This document shows, one piece after another, positions 44,552 to 53,611 of a stretch of DNA of 64,000 nt (position 1 is its first letter; each line of letters starts with the position of its first letter). Origin of the DNA: Akkermansia muciniphila. Its GTDB lineage: Bacteria; Verrucomicrobiota; Verrucomicrobiia; Limisphaerales; BJHT01. The DNA lies in NCBI GenBank assembly GCA_945861535.1, contig CAMAUZ010000002.1:62001-126000 (forward strand). Reading direction: 5' to 3'. Under the pieces are notes generated by a model. That model was not told where the DNA came from. It was given only the letters and a program-made list of their open reading frames with translations, and searched no databases. A program made the position numbers and the translations under genes.

Positions 44552-47467
44552 TCACGCCGGGTATGCGCTCACCGCCTCGACGCAGCGCGGGCACAGCGTC
44601 GGGTGCGCGGGGGTGAGGCCGACGGCGAGTTCCCAGTGCCAGCAGCGTTCGCATTTCTGGCCGGCGGCTTTGAGGATCACGGTGCTCGTGGCGACAGCGT
44701 CACTGTCGGGATTGGCGTGGATTTCGAGCTGCGAAATGTTGAGGAGTTCGCGCAGGGCTTCGGCGTGGGTTTTGCCGTCGGTGAAGAGCGGGCCGGAGCC
44801 GTTGAGGATGGCCTGGGCGTCGAGGGCTTTGCCGATTTCCTTGGCCTGCCGCGCTTTTTCGAGATGGGGGAGAACCTGCACGCGGAGGAGGAAGAGGCCT
44901 TCCCACGCGGATTGTTCGGCCGCCGAACGATGGAAAGGACGGGGTTGCCAGGTCGAGGCGTGGACGGAGGGCGCGGGTTTGCCGGGGATGAAATCCCACG
45001 CCTCGTCGGCGGTAAACGCGAGCAGCGGCGCGAGCATCTGGCTGAGGCCAATGACGAGGCGGTGCAGCGCGGTCTGCGTCGAGCGGCGGCGCGGCGAGTG
45101 GGCGGGGTCGGTGTAGAGCCGGTCTTTGACAGCGTCGTGGTACATCGAGCTGAGTTCGACCGCGGCGAACTGGCTCAGGCGCTGATAGACGACGTGAAAT
45201 TCGTAGGCGTCGTAGGCCTTGATGATGTCCGTCTCAAGCTCGGCGAAGCGCCCGAGAATCCAGCGGTCAAGGCCGGTCAGGTCGGCGTCGGCGACGGTGT
45301 GCTTGGCGGGGTCGAAGTCGTAGAGATTCGAGAGCTGGTAGCGCAGGGTGTTGCGCAGGAGGCGATAGGTCTCGGCGACTTTTTCAATGCGGTCGTCGCC
45401 GACCCAGATGTCGCCGCGATAGTCCTGGGACGCAACCCAGAGGCGCACAACATCCGCGCCGAATTGGTTCACGTAGCGATCGGCGGTCTCGGGTTTTTCG
45501 TAGGTGGCCTGCGCGGACTTGGAGACTTTTTCCTTTTGCTTCGGATCGACCTTGCTGGCTTTGACCATGAAGCCGTGGGTGAGCACGGTTTTGTACGGGG
45601 CCCCACCGTTGCCGGCGAGCGAGAGGAGCAGCGAGGACTGGAACCAGCCGCGATGCTGGTCGGATCCTTCGAGATAAACGTCGGCCTGCCATTTCTCGGT
45701 AGGGCCGCGCTGCTGCGCGGCCTTGGCTGATTGGTCGGCGGGAATCTCGGCGGAAGCGCGGAAGCCCGTCCCTACCGCGTGTTGGAGTTCCTCCCGCCGC
45801 ATCAGCACGGCGCGGCTCGAGCTGCCCGAGTCAATCCACACGTCGAGCGTGTCGGCGGATTTGGCGACGGCGGTGGGGCCGGTCCAGTCGGCGGGTTGGA
45901 CGAGCGCCCACAGTTCGGCGGCGGTTTTCTCGAACCACACATTCGAGCCGTGCTGCTCGATGAGCGCGGCGACGGAGCGGACGATGCGCGCGTCGAGGAG
46001 CGGATTGCCGGACGCATCGTAAAACGCCGGGATCGGCACGCCCCACGAGCGCTGGCGAGAGATGCACCAGTCGGGGCGGGTCTTCACCGCGCCTTCGATG
46101 CGGTTCTTGCCCCAGTCGGGAATCCAGTGGACGCGGTCGATCTCGGCGAGGGCGGTCTCGCGAAAAGTTTTTCCATCGCGCTCGTGGTCGATCTTGATGA
46201 ACCACTGGTCCATCGCGCGGAAGATCACAGGCGTCTTGCTGCGCCAGCAGTGCGGGTAGCTGTGGTGATAATTCTCCTGATGCAGCAGCGCCGTGCGGAC
46301 GCGGAGTTCGTGGAGGACGGCGTTGTTCGCGTCGCTCTGGCCGTGTTTTTCGAGGATCGATTTGCCGACCATTTCAGCGGGCAGTTGCTGGTCGCGCGGG
46401 AGGTCATCCGTCGGCGTGAGACAGCCGTTGTCATCGACGGGCGAATAGATGGGCAGGCCGACCTGGCGGCCGAGTTGATAGTCCTCCATGCCGTGGCCGG
46501 GCGCGATGTGAACGAAGCCCGTGCCCGTGCTGTTCTCGACGAAGCCGGCGGGAAAAAGCCGTCCCGTGCGCGGGCAGAAGGGATGTTCGTAAACCAGCGT
46601 CGCGAGCTCTTCAGCGCTGGCCGTGCGGATGATCTGGTAACTGCTCCAGCCGCACTTTTTGGAAACCGCTTCCAACAGCGCATCGCAGACCAGATACGTC
46701 GCCTCGTCGGCCTGCACGTAGGAGTAGAAGAAGCTCGGATTGAAGGCGACGGCGAGGTTCGCGGGCAAGGTCCACGGCGTGGTGGTCCAGATGATGACGT
46801 AAGTGTTCGGCTCGCCCTGCAGGCGGTAGCGCACATACACGCTCTGGCTGACGTGATCGGCGTATTCCACCTCCGCTTCGGCCAGCGCGGTGCGGCACGG
46901 GATGCTCCAATACACGGGCTTCTTCCCGCGATAGACGAAGCCCTGCTCGACCAGGTCCGCGAAGAGGCGCAGTTCGTCGGCTTCGTATTCTTTGTTGAGC
47001 GTGAGGTAAGGATTCGCCCAATCGCCGAGCACGCCGAGGCGTTGGAATTGCGTGCGCTGGATGTCGATGTATTTGCGCGCGTAAGCCTCGCACGCGGTGC
47101 GGATGGTCGCGGGATCGGCGGCGGTGTTGCCGACCTTGCGCATCTCCTGACTGACCTTGAATTCGATGGGCAATCCGTGGCAGTCCCAGCCGGGAACGTA
47201 AGGAGCATCAAACCCGCGCAGGGTTTTGTATTTGATGATGATGTCCTTGAGAATTTTGTTGAGCGCGGTGCCGATGTGGACATCGCCATTGGCGAAGGGC
47301 GGGCCGTCGTGCAGGACAAATTTCTCCGCCCCGGTGCGCGCCGCACGGATGGTGTCGTAGAGGCCGGTGGCCTGCCATTTTTCGAGTCGTTGCGGTTCGC
47401 GCAAGACGAGGTCCGCCTTCATGGGGAAGTCGGTTTTAGGCAGGTTGAGTGTGTTTTTATAGTCCAT
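44552..47467 (-). CDS. ileS: isoleucyl-tRNA synthetase
   Basis: The 971-residue class I synthetase charges tRNA-Ile. Seen: the HIGH-like HIGTAL near residue 65, the CP1 editing domain (TTPWTLPANLAVAF), WCISRQRSWGVPIPA, the KMSKS-like KVSKS near residue 650, and a C-terminal zinc-binding region CERCWHWE...CPRC. Length matches bacterial IleRS (about 930-1040). The start MDYKNTLNLPKTDFPMKA is typical. The editing domain is intact. No neighbour bears on its function. Confidence 0.98.
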   Translation of the reverse strand: MDYKNTLNLPKTDFPMKADLVLREPQRLEKWQATGLYDTIRAARTGAEKFVLHDGPPFANGDVHIGTALNKILKDIIIKYKTLRGFDAPYVPGWDCHGLPIEFKVSQEMRKVGNTAADPATIRTACEAYARKYIDIQRTQFQRLGVLGDWANPYLTLNKEYEADELRLFADLVEQGFVYRGKKPVYWSIPCRTALAEAEVEYADHVSQSVYVRYRLQGEPNTYVIIWTTTPWTLPANLAVAFNPSFFYSYVQADEATYLVCDALLEAVSKKCGWSSYQIIRTASAEELATLVYEHPFCPRTGRLFPAGFVENSTGTGFVHIAPGHGMEDYQLGRQVGLPIYSPVDDNGCLTPTDDLPRDQQLPAEMVGKSILEKHGQSDANNAVLHELRVRTALLHQENYHHSYPHCWRSKTPVIFRAMDQWFIKIDHERDGKTFRETALAEIDRVHWIPDWGKNRIEGAVKTRPDWCISRQRSWGVPIPAFYDASGNPLLDARIVRSVAALIEQHGSNVWFEKTAAELWALVQPADWTGPTAVAKSADTLDVWIDSGSSSRAVLMRREELQHAVGTGFRASAEIPADQSAKAAQQRGPTEKWQADVYLEGSDQHRGWFQSSLLLSLAGNGGAPYKTVLTHGFMVKASKVDPKQKEKVSKSAQATYEKPETADRYVNQFGADVVRLWVASQDYRGDIWVGDDRIEKVAETYRLLRNTLRYQLSNLYDFDPAKHTVADADLTGLDRWILGRFAELETDIIKAYDAYEFHVVYQRLSQFAAVELSSMYHDAVKDRLYTDPAHSPRRRSTQTALHRLVIGLSQMLAPLLAFTADEAWDFIPGKPAPSVHASTWQPRPFHRSAAEQSAWEGLFLLRVQVLPHLEKARQAKEIGKALDAQAILNGSGPLFTDGKTHAEALRELLNISQLEIHANPDSDAVATSTVILKAAGQKCERCWHWELAVGLTPAHPTLCPRCVEAVSAYPA

Positions 47468-47551
47468 CGCAGCAGCGGTTAAAGAGCGGCGACGCTAACA
47501 GGGGAAACCGGGTTATCAAGGTTTCGGTGCGCGGCGACGGGAGAGTTGGGG

Positions 47552-47778
47552 GCGAAGCTCAAAGCTCAAAGATTAAAGCTCAAGGGAAACACCAAGCTCC
47601 AGGACCGAGCTGCGGAAACCATGCCGGGCGCAGTGAAACTCCCGTCCCAGCGGTCAACCGGACCGCGTCGCCTGTTTCCGCCGTTGGCGTCACGTGCGCC
47701 ACCGCCCTGTCCACCTTGGTTCTTGAACCTGTTTGGCTCTTCCCTTGAGCTTTGAGCTTTATCCTTGGAGCTTCCTCC
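47552..47778. repeat. word-repeat hairpin (AGCTCAAAG family)
   Basis: The left arm at 47552-47603 has tandem AAGCTCAAAG words and ends in AAGCTCCAGGA. The right arm at 47735-47778 has the inverted words CTTGAGCTTTGAGCTTT. The spacer is about 130 bp. The words match those at 6297-6337. Between 47779 and 47998 nothing else is recognised. Confidence 0.8.
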
Positions 47779-47998
47779 CTTTCTCCACCGTGCGTCGCTT
47801 CTTGATCCCGCCGCCACAAGCCGGGCGGCCGAGGCCCACGGCGGCGAAGGGGAAGACCCAGAGGTCGCAGCGCGCGCATCAGCCGTGGGTGCGGTGCAGG
47901 CGGCGCGCGCCGCCATCGGCCTGGCGGGTCGCGGTCCAGCCGATGGTGACGTTCGGCCTGCCGGACAGCGAGGTCTGCAAGAAAAAACATCACCGCGG

Positions 47999-48026
47999 TT
48001 GAATCAGCCGGGAGAGGTGCTACTCT
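47999..48026 (+). promoter_or_regulatory. candidate sigma70-type promoter for the PEP-CTERM gene
   Basis: TTGAAT at 47999-48004 and TACTCT at 48021-48026 are 16 bp apart, 58 bp before the start codon. Matches are partial, so this is a weak call. Confidence 0.35.
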
Positions 48027-48084
48027 GTTCCAACCTGAAAGGGCAGGCGGATCGTTCAAACACAAGAAACAGAAACAACACCGG

Positions 48085-48813
48085 ATGAAAACCAACACTC
48101 TCGCACACAAACTTCTCGGCCTCGTCCTCGTCGGCGGGACTTTGGCGACCTTCTCGGCCCGGGCCGATTTGCTCTCCTTTTCGGCCAGCTACCCGGCCCC
48201 CCTCGGCGAATTTCAGATTCCCGACTGGACCTCGTCGGTGACGCTGCCACGGTTCGACCCATCGCTCGGAACCCTCAACAGCATCACCTTTCGCCTCTCC
48301 GGCACGGTGCAAGGCTCGGCCCAGTCCGAGAACACCAGCCCGTCGGCGGGCAACGACATCACGCTCAACCTGTCCGCCGCGTTGCAGCTCTTCCGCCCCG
48401 GCAGCCTGGACCTCGCCAACCGGTTGGTGGTCACCACGCCCACAGTCGCCAACACCTTCACGGCCTCCGTGTATGACAGCGTGACCGATTTCGCCGGCAC
48501 CTCCGGCGTGACCTACGCCGGACTGAGCGCCACCAAGGTAAACAAGACGGTCTTCAGTTCCGACGCCGACAAAGCCCTCTTCACTGGCTTGGGCACGATC
48601 GATCTGCCGCTGACGGCCATCGGCAAATCCAGGGCCACCGGCGGCGGCTCGGCCATCTCGGTGTTCGACACCCAGGCGCGTGGCGAAGTGACCGTGACCT
48701 ACAATTACGGCGCCTCGGCGGTGCCCGAACCCCGGGTTTACGGCGCGTTCGGCGTCCTCGTCTGCGCGGGGCTGGCTGCGCTGCGCCGCCGCACGTCGGC
48801 GAAAAAGGCCTGA
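48085..48813 (+). CDS. PEP-CTERM sorted secreted protein
   Basis: The 242-residue protein has a signal peptide (LLGLVLVGGTLATFSARA), a choice-of-anchor-like beta domain (LPRFDPSLGTLNSITFRLSG), and a C-terminal sorting signal: VPEP near residue 213, a hydrophobic helix (YGAFGVLVCAGLAAL), then an RRR cluster. PEP-CTERM proteins are cut and attached by exosortase; the exosortase gene lies about 460 bp downstream, so it is a likely substrate. A strong terminator follows. Confidence 0.93.
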   Translation: MKTNTLAHKLLGLVLVGGTLATFSARADLLSFSASYPAPLGEFQIPDWTSSVTLPRFDPSLGTLNSITFRLSGTVQGSAQSENTSPSAGNDITLNLSAALQLFRPGSLDLANRLVVTTPTVANTFTASVYDSVTDFAGTSGVTYAGLSATKVNKTVFSSDADKALFTGLGTIDLPLTAIGKSRATGGGSAISVFDTQARGEVTVTYNYGASAVPEPRVYGAFGVLVCAGLAALRRRTSAKKA

Positions 48814-48836
48814 GCCACACGATCCCTCCCTTCTTC

Positions 48837-48872
48837 AAGGACGCAGGTTTCACCTGCGTCCTTTTTGCTTTT
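48837..48872 (+). terminator. Rho-independent terminator after the PEP-CTERM gene
   Basis: A perfect 12-bp stem AAGGACGCAGGT/ACCTGCGTCCTT with a three-base loop TTC is followed by a T-rich tail (TTTGCTTTT). It starts about 25 bp after the stop codon. Confidence 0.92.
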
Positions 48873-48924
48873 CTGCGACCGGAGCGGTCGGAATCGGGTT
48901 CAGCTTGGAAACGGCACTCACGGC

Positions 48925-49054
48925 GAACCACGAAAAACACGAAACCAGAGAACCAGATCGCGGGCGGGCGGAGCCGAATGAACTCACCCCACCGAAGACC
49001 TTACATTTCCGCCGGCGCTTCCTCTTTCGTGCATTTCGTGTCTTTCGTGGTTCC
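48925..49054. repeat. word-repeat hairpin (TTTCGTGTCTTTCGTGG family)
   Basis: Left arm 48925-48951 (GAACCACGAAAAACACGAAA) and right arm 49022-49054 (TCGTGTCTTTCGTGGTTCC) are inverted partners about 70 bp apart. The right-arm phrase recurs at 54813-54843. Confidence 0.8.
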
Positions 49055-49239
49055 AACCGCCTTTTCTAGCTTCTGAATTCTGCCGCCTTCCTGCCGCCCC
49101 GCTTTTTATTTCAGCGACCCCGCTTTCGCACCGATAGCCCAACCAAGCGCCGCACCACCGCGCCCCGCCCGCCCGCCATGATCCGGCGTGGTCCCCCAGC
49201 GAACCAAACCAACGCGGTGAGCATAAAAAAGTTAGACAA

Positions 49240-49269
49240 TTGCACGACCGCCACGTGGACCAATACAGT
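49240..49269 (+). promoter_or_regulatory. candidate promoter for the exosortase gene (possibly leaderless)
   Basis: TTGCAC at 49240-49245 and TACAGT at 49264-49269 are separated by 18 bp. The ATG follows the -10 by seven bases, so the transcript would be leaderless or nearly so. Confidence 0.3.
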
Positions 49270-49276
49270 CCCGCGG

Positions 49277-50881
49277 ATGGCGCTCCCGTTTCCGCAACTG
49301 CCCGGCTGGCTCCTGCTCGCTGCGGGCGCGCTGTGGGCGCTCCTCTTTCTCCAAGTCCACACCGTGTGGACCTCCGCGCCACAATACAACTACGGCTGGG
49401 CCGTCCCCCTCCTCGCCCTCTACCTCTTCTGGAATCGCTGGGAAACCCGCCCCGCGCCGTCGGCTCCACCATCGTCGTCGCTCTGCCTCGCCATCGCGGG
49501 CGCGCTGCTGTTCGCGCTGCTACCCGTGAGCATCATCCACGAAGCCAACCACGACTGGCGCTTGCTGAACTGGGCCTTCGCCCTCGCCGTCGCCGGCCTC
49601 ACCGCCCTCGCCCTCACCTGGGCCGGCGGCCGCGCCTGGCTCCGGCACTTTGCTTTTCCCAGCACCTTTCCACTCCTCGCCGTCCCGTGGCCGACCGTGA
49701 TCGAAGACCCGCTCGTGCTGAGCCTCATGCACGTCGTCAGTTTCGTCGCCGTCGAGGGATTGAACCTCTGCCACGTCCCCGCCATCCAGCGCGGCAACGT
49801 CATCGAAATCGGCCCCGGCATGGTCGGCGTGAATGAAGCGTGCAGCGGCATCCAGTCCTTTCAGTCCGCCCTCATGGTCTCGCTCTTTCTTGGCGAGCTT
49901 TTTCAATTCACCCGCTCCCGGCGCCTCGGACTCCTCGGCGGCGCAGTCCTGTGGGCCTTTCTTTGCAATCTCGCCCGCGCTTTTTTCCTCGCGTGGATCA
50001 GCCACCGGGAAGGCCTCCGCGCCCTCGACCGCTGGCACGACCACACCGGCCTCGCCCTCATGTTCGCCTGTTACGGCGGCATCATCGCCCTCGCCCTCGC
50101 GCTCGGCCGTCGCCCAGCCGCAGTCGCGGCCGAACCCGCTCCTCCCGCGCCACCCCCATCCGCGGGCGTCCCTCCACGCACCATCCCCCGCCCCATTCTC
50201 CTCGGCATCCTCGCGTGGCTCGCCCTCGTGCAACTCGGCACCGAAGCCTGGTATCGTCGCAACGAACACGGCGTCGCCTCGCAGCCCGCGTGGTCCGTCG
50301 CGTGGCCGCAGCAAATGCCGGGATTCAAAACCGAGGAATTCTCCGACCCCGTCCGCCGCATGTTGCTCTACAACGAAGCCGAGGGCGCCTCGTGGAATGA
50401 CCCCGACGGCCCGCACTGGCTCGCCTATTTCTTCCGCTGGCTGCCCGGAAATTCCCGCGCCAAAACCACGCAAGTTCACAACCCCGAAGTCTGCCTGCCC
50501 AGCAGCGGCATGACCAAAATCGCCGCCCACGGCCGCCGCGAATATCCCGTTGGCGCGCTGCGAATCCCCTTCGAGACCTTCACCTTCCGCGATCAAAACC
50601 ACATCGCCCACGTCTTCTACTGCCTCTGGCAAAACAAAATCAGCACCTCCGCGACTGCCACCGCCGCCACCCCCATGTCCGCCACTGGCGCACCCGCAGC
50701 CACTGCCGAACACGCTCCAATGGGCGATTGGAAAACCCGCGACCGCCTCCGCAACGTCCTCCGCGGCGAACGCCACTTCGGCCAGCAAGTCCTCGAAATC
50801 ATCATCTTCGACACCCCCGATTTTCCCCGGGCCGAAGCCGCCTTCCTCCTCCGCCTCCCCGACCTCATCAAACCCCGCTGA
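49277..50881 (+). CDS. exosortase fused to an EpsI (DUF3485) domain
   Basis: The 534-residue protein has about eight membrane segments and the exosortase catalytic triad: Cys in NEACSGIQSFQ near residue 188, Arg in NLARAFFLAW near 234, His in RWHDHTG near 253. From about 340 to 530 there is an EpsI-type domain (QMPGFKTEEF; VHNPEVCLPSSGM). Exosortases cut PEP-CTERM proteins; EpsI domains are typical fusion or neighbour partners in EPS loci. The ATG at 49277 was chosen because the upstream 33 codons are polar and before the first membrane segment. The neighbours are a PEP-CTERM gene and glycosyltransferases. Confidence 0.93.
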   Translation: MALPFPQLPGWLLLAAGALWALLFLQVHTVWTSAPQYNYGWAVPLLALYLFWNRWETRPAPSAPPSSSLCLAIAGALLFALLPVSIIHEANHDWRLLNWAFALAVAGLTALALTWAGGRAWLRHFAFPSTFPLLAVPWPTVIEDPLVLSLMHVVSFVAVEGLNLCHVPAIQRGNVIEIGPGMVGVNEACSGIQSFQSALMVSLFLGELFQFTRSRRLGLLGGAVLWAFLCNLARAFFLAWISHREGLRALDRWHDHTGLALMFACYGGIIALALALGRRPAAVAAEPAPPAPPPSAGVPPRTIPRPILLGILAWLALVQLGTEAWYRRNEHGVASQPAWSVAWPQQMPGFKTEEFSDPVRRMLLYNEAEGASWNDPDGPHWLAYFFRWLPGNSRAKTTQVHNPEVCLPSSGMTKIAAHGRREYPVGALRIPFETFTFRDQNHIAHVFYCLWQNKISTSATATAATPMSATGAPAATAEHAPMGDWKTRDRLRNVLRGERHFGQQVLEIIIFDTPDFPRAEAAFLLRLPDLIKPR

Positions 50882-50925
50882 GGCCGACATGAAACCGCAC
50901 CCGCTCACGATCCGGGAGAACAACT

Positions 50926-51000
50926 GGCAAAGGAATGGAGGCAATGGAATAAGCAGGAGTGAATCCCCTGTCCCCATTCCTTTGCCTCCATTCCCTTGCC
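50926..51000. repeat. word-repeat hairpin (GGCAAAGGAATGGAGG family)
   Basis: Left arm 50926-50949 and right arm 50973-51000 (CCATTCCTTTGCCTCCATTC) are inverted and about 23 bp apart. The following TTGCCCCAAATTCCCCTGCC repeats the same kind of words as 52640-52676. Confidence 0.75.
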
Positions 51001-51103
51001 CCAAATTCCCCTGCCCAACTCTGCCGCACTCACGAGTCGCAGCGTCCCGCCGTGGGCACCGGGCGTCTGCCGCGCGAGTGTGGGGCATTTCCCTCGGCTC
51101 CTT

Positions 51104-51207
51104 CCCTCTCTGCGTTCCATCCGATCTCTGCGGTGTTCCACTCCGCGCCACCCCGATCGGAGCGTTTCCTGAAAACACCGCAGAGATCGGAAGGAACGCA
51201 GAGAGGG
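51104..51207. repeat. 34-bp inverted repeat hairpin (CTCTGCGTTCC family)
   Basis: Arm 51104-51137 (CCCTCTCTGCGTTCCATCCG...) and arm 51174-51207 are inverted copies matching at 33 of 34 positions, around a 36-bp spacer. It lies about 140 bp upstream of a glycosyltransferase start. A related phrase GTCTCTGCGGTCCC occurs at about 51326. No gene is supported in 50882-51349. Confidence 0.88.
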
Positions 51208-51349
51208 AAAGGGCGGAAGCGCGCACATCACGTACTCACTGCGGAGGCTGTCAGAGTTTTGCATCCACCCTTGCCGCCCCACGCGCTCCACGTCGGTTGC
51301 GGCCCTGCCGCCGTGCGGCCATCGCGTCTCTGCGGTCCCTCCCCCGCCC

Positions 51350-52465
51350 ATGAGCGCCGCCCAACCCCGCGTCCTCATCCTCCCCGCCTCCTACTTTGCC
51401 CGCGATCGCACCGTCGGCGGCGGCGAACGCTACGCGCTCGAGTACGCCCGCGCCCTCGCCGAACTCACCCCCACCACGCTCGCCCTCTTCGACCCCACGC
51501 CCACCCGCGAAACCCTCGGACGCCTCACCATCGAGACCTTCCCCATCCGCCACTTCCACCAACGCCGCCTCTTCCCCCTAACCCGCGCCGGCCTCCGCGC
51601 CACCGCCCCGTTCGACGTCCTGCACGCGATGGTTTTCCCCACGCCCGCCACTGATCTCCTCATCTGCGCGGCAAAAATGCGCGGACAAAAAATCGTCCTC
51701 ACCGACGTCGGCGGCGGCGGCACCTGCTGGAGCACCTATCTCCGCAAACTCCACCGCGCCCTCGACCTCAACCGCCGCGCCCACGGCCTCGCACTGCTCT
51801 CCCGCCACGCCGCGCGCTTCTTCGACGACTGGCCCCAACCCCGCACCCTCCTCTACGGCGGCGTCAACCTCACCGAGTTCACGCCCGCGACCGAACCGCC
51901 CCACGGCTACGCCCTCTTCGTCGGCCGCCTCCTCCCGCACAAAGGCGTCCTCGAACTCATCCACGCCCTCGGCCCCGAAACCCCGCTCCACGTCGTCGGC
52001 CGCCCCTACGACGACGCCTACGCGAAACAACTCCAGCGCGCCGCCTCCGGCAAAGACGTCCTCTTCATCTTCAACGCCGACGATCCCGAACTCCGCCGCC
52101 AATACGCCGGCGCCAATGTCGTCCTCCAGCCCTCCCTCCCCAGCTTCAATCCCGACGACGACAAATCCGAACTCCTCGGCCTCGTCACCCTCGAAGCCAT
52201 GGCCTGCGCCAAACCCGTCATCGTCACCCAGACCGCCAGCCTCCCCGAACTCGTCCTCGACTCCGAAACCGGCTTCATCGTCCCCCCGCACCACGCCGAA
52301 ACCCTCCGCGCCCGCGTCGAACTTTTCCTGCAACAACCCGCCCTCACCCAGCGCATGGGCGCCGCCGCCCGCCGCCACATCGAGCAAAATTTCACCTGGG
52401 AAAAAGTCGCCCGCCGCGGCCTTGAATTCTACCGCTCCCTTGACCCTCACCCCGCCGCTGCCTAG
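51350..52465 (+). CDS. glycosyltransferase family 4
   Basis: The 371-residue GT-B enzyme has an N-terminal acceptor-binding half (GGGERYALEYARALAEL) and a C-terminal nucleotide-sugar half with FVGRLLPHKGVLELI near residue 190 and DDKSELLGLVTLEAMACAKP near 285, the E-x7-E-type motif of GT4. It probably adds a sugar to a lipid-linked or growing exopolysaccharide in the cytoplasm. It is the first of the EPS gene series downstream of the exosortase. Confidence 0.92.
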   Translation: MSAAQPRVLILPASYFARDRTVGGGERYALEYARALAELTPTTLALFDPTPTRETLGRLTIETFPIRHFHQRRLFPLTRAGLRATAPFDVLHAMVFPTPATDLLICAAKMRGQKIVLTDVGGGGTCWSTYLRKLHRALDLNRRAHGLALLSRHAARFFDDWPQPRTLLYGGVNLTEFTPATEPPHGYALFVGRLLPHKGVLELIHALGPETPLHVVGRPYDDAYAKQLQRAASGKDVLFIFNADDPELRRQYAGANVVLQPSLPSFNPDDDKSELLGLVTLEAMACAKPVIVTQTASLPELVLDSETGFIVPPHHAETLRARVELFLQQPALTQRMGAAARRHIEQNFTWEKVARRGLEFYRSLDPHPAAA

Positions 52466-52552
52466 CGTCGCAACAGTGGAAAATCCACCAACGCAATGCC
52501 CCACTCCCGCCCGTCACCAAAGGAAACCCTGAACCCGAATGCGAACGACAAC

Positions 52553-52611
52553 CTTCAACGCTCAACTTCCGACTTTGAACGTTCAACGTTGAACGTTGAG
52601 CGTTGGACGTT
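52553..52611. repeat. AACGTTGA word repeat (palindromic)
   Basis: Words TTCAACGCTCAACTTCC, AACGTTCAACGTTGAACGTT and GAGCGTTGG run together, with self-complementary halves. The same words form the inverted pair at 63822-63938. A separate phrase ATTCCCCTGCCCCAAATTCC lies at about 52640-52676. Both sit upstream of the next start codon. Confidence 0.75.
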
Positions 52612-52708
52612 CCCCTTCCTTCCCCCTCGTTCCTCCGCCAATTCCCATTCCCCTGCCCCAAATTCCCCTGCCAAATCCCTGCTCTCATGTCCGCCCCCGT
52701 CCGGTCCG

Positions 52709-53611
52709 ATGAACCCTGATATGCCTTTCGCGCGCCTCCAGCGGTTCTGCCAACGCCGGCTCCTCCTGCCGCTGCTCAAGCGCTTCCACCCCTGCGTGCC
52801 AGCCCGCGTCGGCCCGTGGACCCTGCGCGTCGATTTGCGCGACGACATCATCGGCTACCTCCTCTACACCACCGGCGAATACGAAGCCCACGTCCAGCGC
52901 CTCTTCACCGCCATGGAACTCTCCGGCGCCACCTGCATCGACGTCGGCGCGAACCTCGGGCTCCACACCCTCGCCCTGCGCGACTGCGTCGGCCCCCGCG
53001 GACGCGTCATCGCCTTCGAACCCGAGCCGCACAACTTCGAGCTCCTCACCGAAAACCTCCGCACCAACGGCCCCTCGCCCCAAGTCACCACCCACCGCCA
53101 AGCCGTCGGCGCCGCCCCCGGCACCTGCCGACTCACGCTGCATCCCACCAACTTCGGCGACCACCGCGTCACTACCGCCACCACGGGCAACACCGCCGCC
53201 AGCACCGTCGAAGTCCCCATCGTCCGCCTCGACGACACCCTCGCCGACCTCCCAGTCGGCGCAATCCGCCTCATCAAGATCGATGTCCAAGGCTTCGAGA
53301 TGAGCGTCCTCGCCGGCATGACCCACACCCTCGACCGCCACCCCGACGCGCTTCTCATGATCGAAGTCTTCCCCGAAGCCCTGCGCGCCGCCGGTTCCTC
53401 CGGCACGGCCCTCGTCGCGCGCCTCGGCGAACTCGGCCTCACCGGCTGGGAATTTCACGAACACCGCCTCCTCCCCATCACCCCCGCCTGGGCCTACGAC
53501 CTCCTTGAGGATGGCAAAGACGTGAACCTCATCCTCTCGCGCAACGCCGAAAAACTCCGCGCCGTCATGGTCCGCTGGTGGGGCCGCCCTCTCCCGCTCC
53601 CCACCCGCTGA
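52709..53611 (+). CDS. FkbM-family methyltransferase
   Basis: The 300-residue SAM-dependent O-methyltransferase has DVGANLGLHTLALRDCVG near residue 75 with the SAM loop, VIAFEPEPHNFELL, and a conserved IRLIKIDVQGFEMSVLAG near 185, then DALLMIEVFPEALR. FkbM enzymes methylate sugars or other polymers; here probably a sugar of the EPS. The ATG at 52709 was selected, as the first 71 codons of a longer frame read the word repeat upstream. It overlaps the following glycosyltransferase start by one base. Confidence 0.9.
   Translation: MNPDMPFARLQRFCQRRLLLPLLKRFHPCVPARVGPWTLRVDLRDDIIGYLLYTTGEYEAHVQRLFTAMELSGATCIDVGANLGLHTLALRDCVGPRGRVIAFEPEPHNFELLTENLRTNGPSPQVTTHRQAVGAAPGTCRLTLHPTNFGDHRVTTATTGNTAASTVEVPIVRLDDTLADLPVGAIRLIKIDVQGFEMSVLAGMTHTLDRHPDALLMIEVFPEALRAAGSSGTALVARLGELGLTGWEFHEHRLLPITPAWAYDLLEDGKDVNLILSRNAEKLRAVMVRWWGRPLPLPTR

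Noticed and set aside
47580-48110. Reading frames of 100-176 codons in the gap before the PEP-CTERM gene
   Set aside because: They read through the AGCTCAAAG hairpin arms and show no domain, signal peptide or consistent codon bias.
52496-52708. N-terminal extension of the FkbM gene to an upstream ATG at 52496
   Set aside because: The extra 71 codons translate the word repeats (RSTSDFERSTLNVERW) and have no family similarity.
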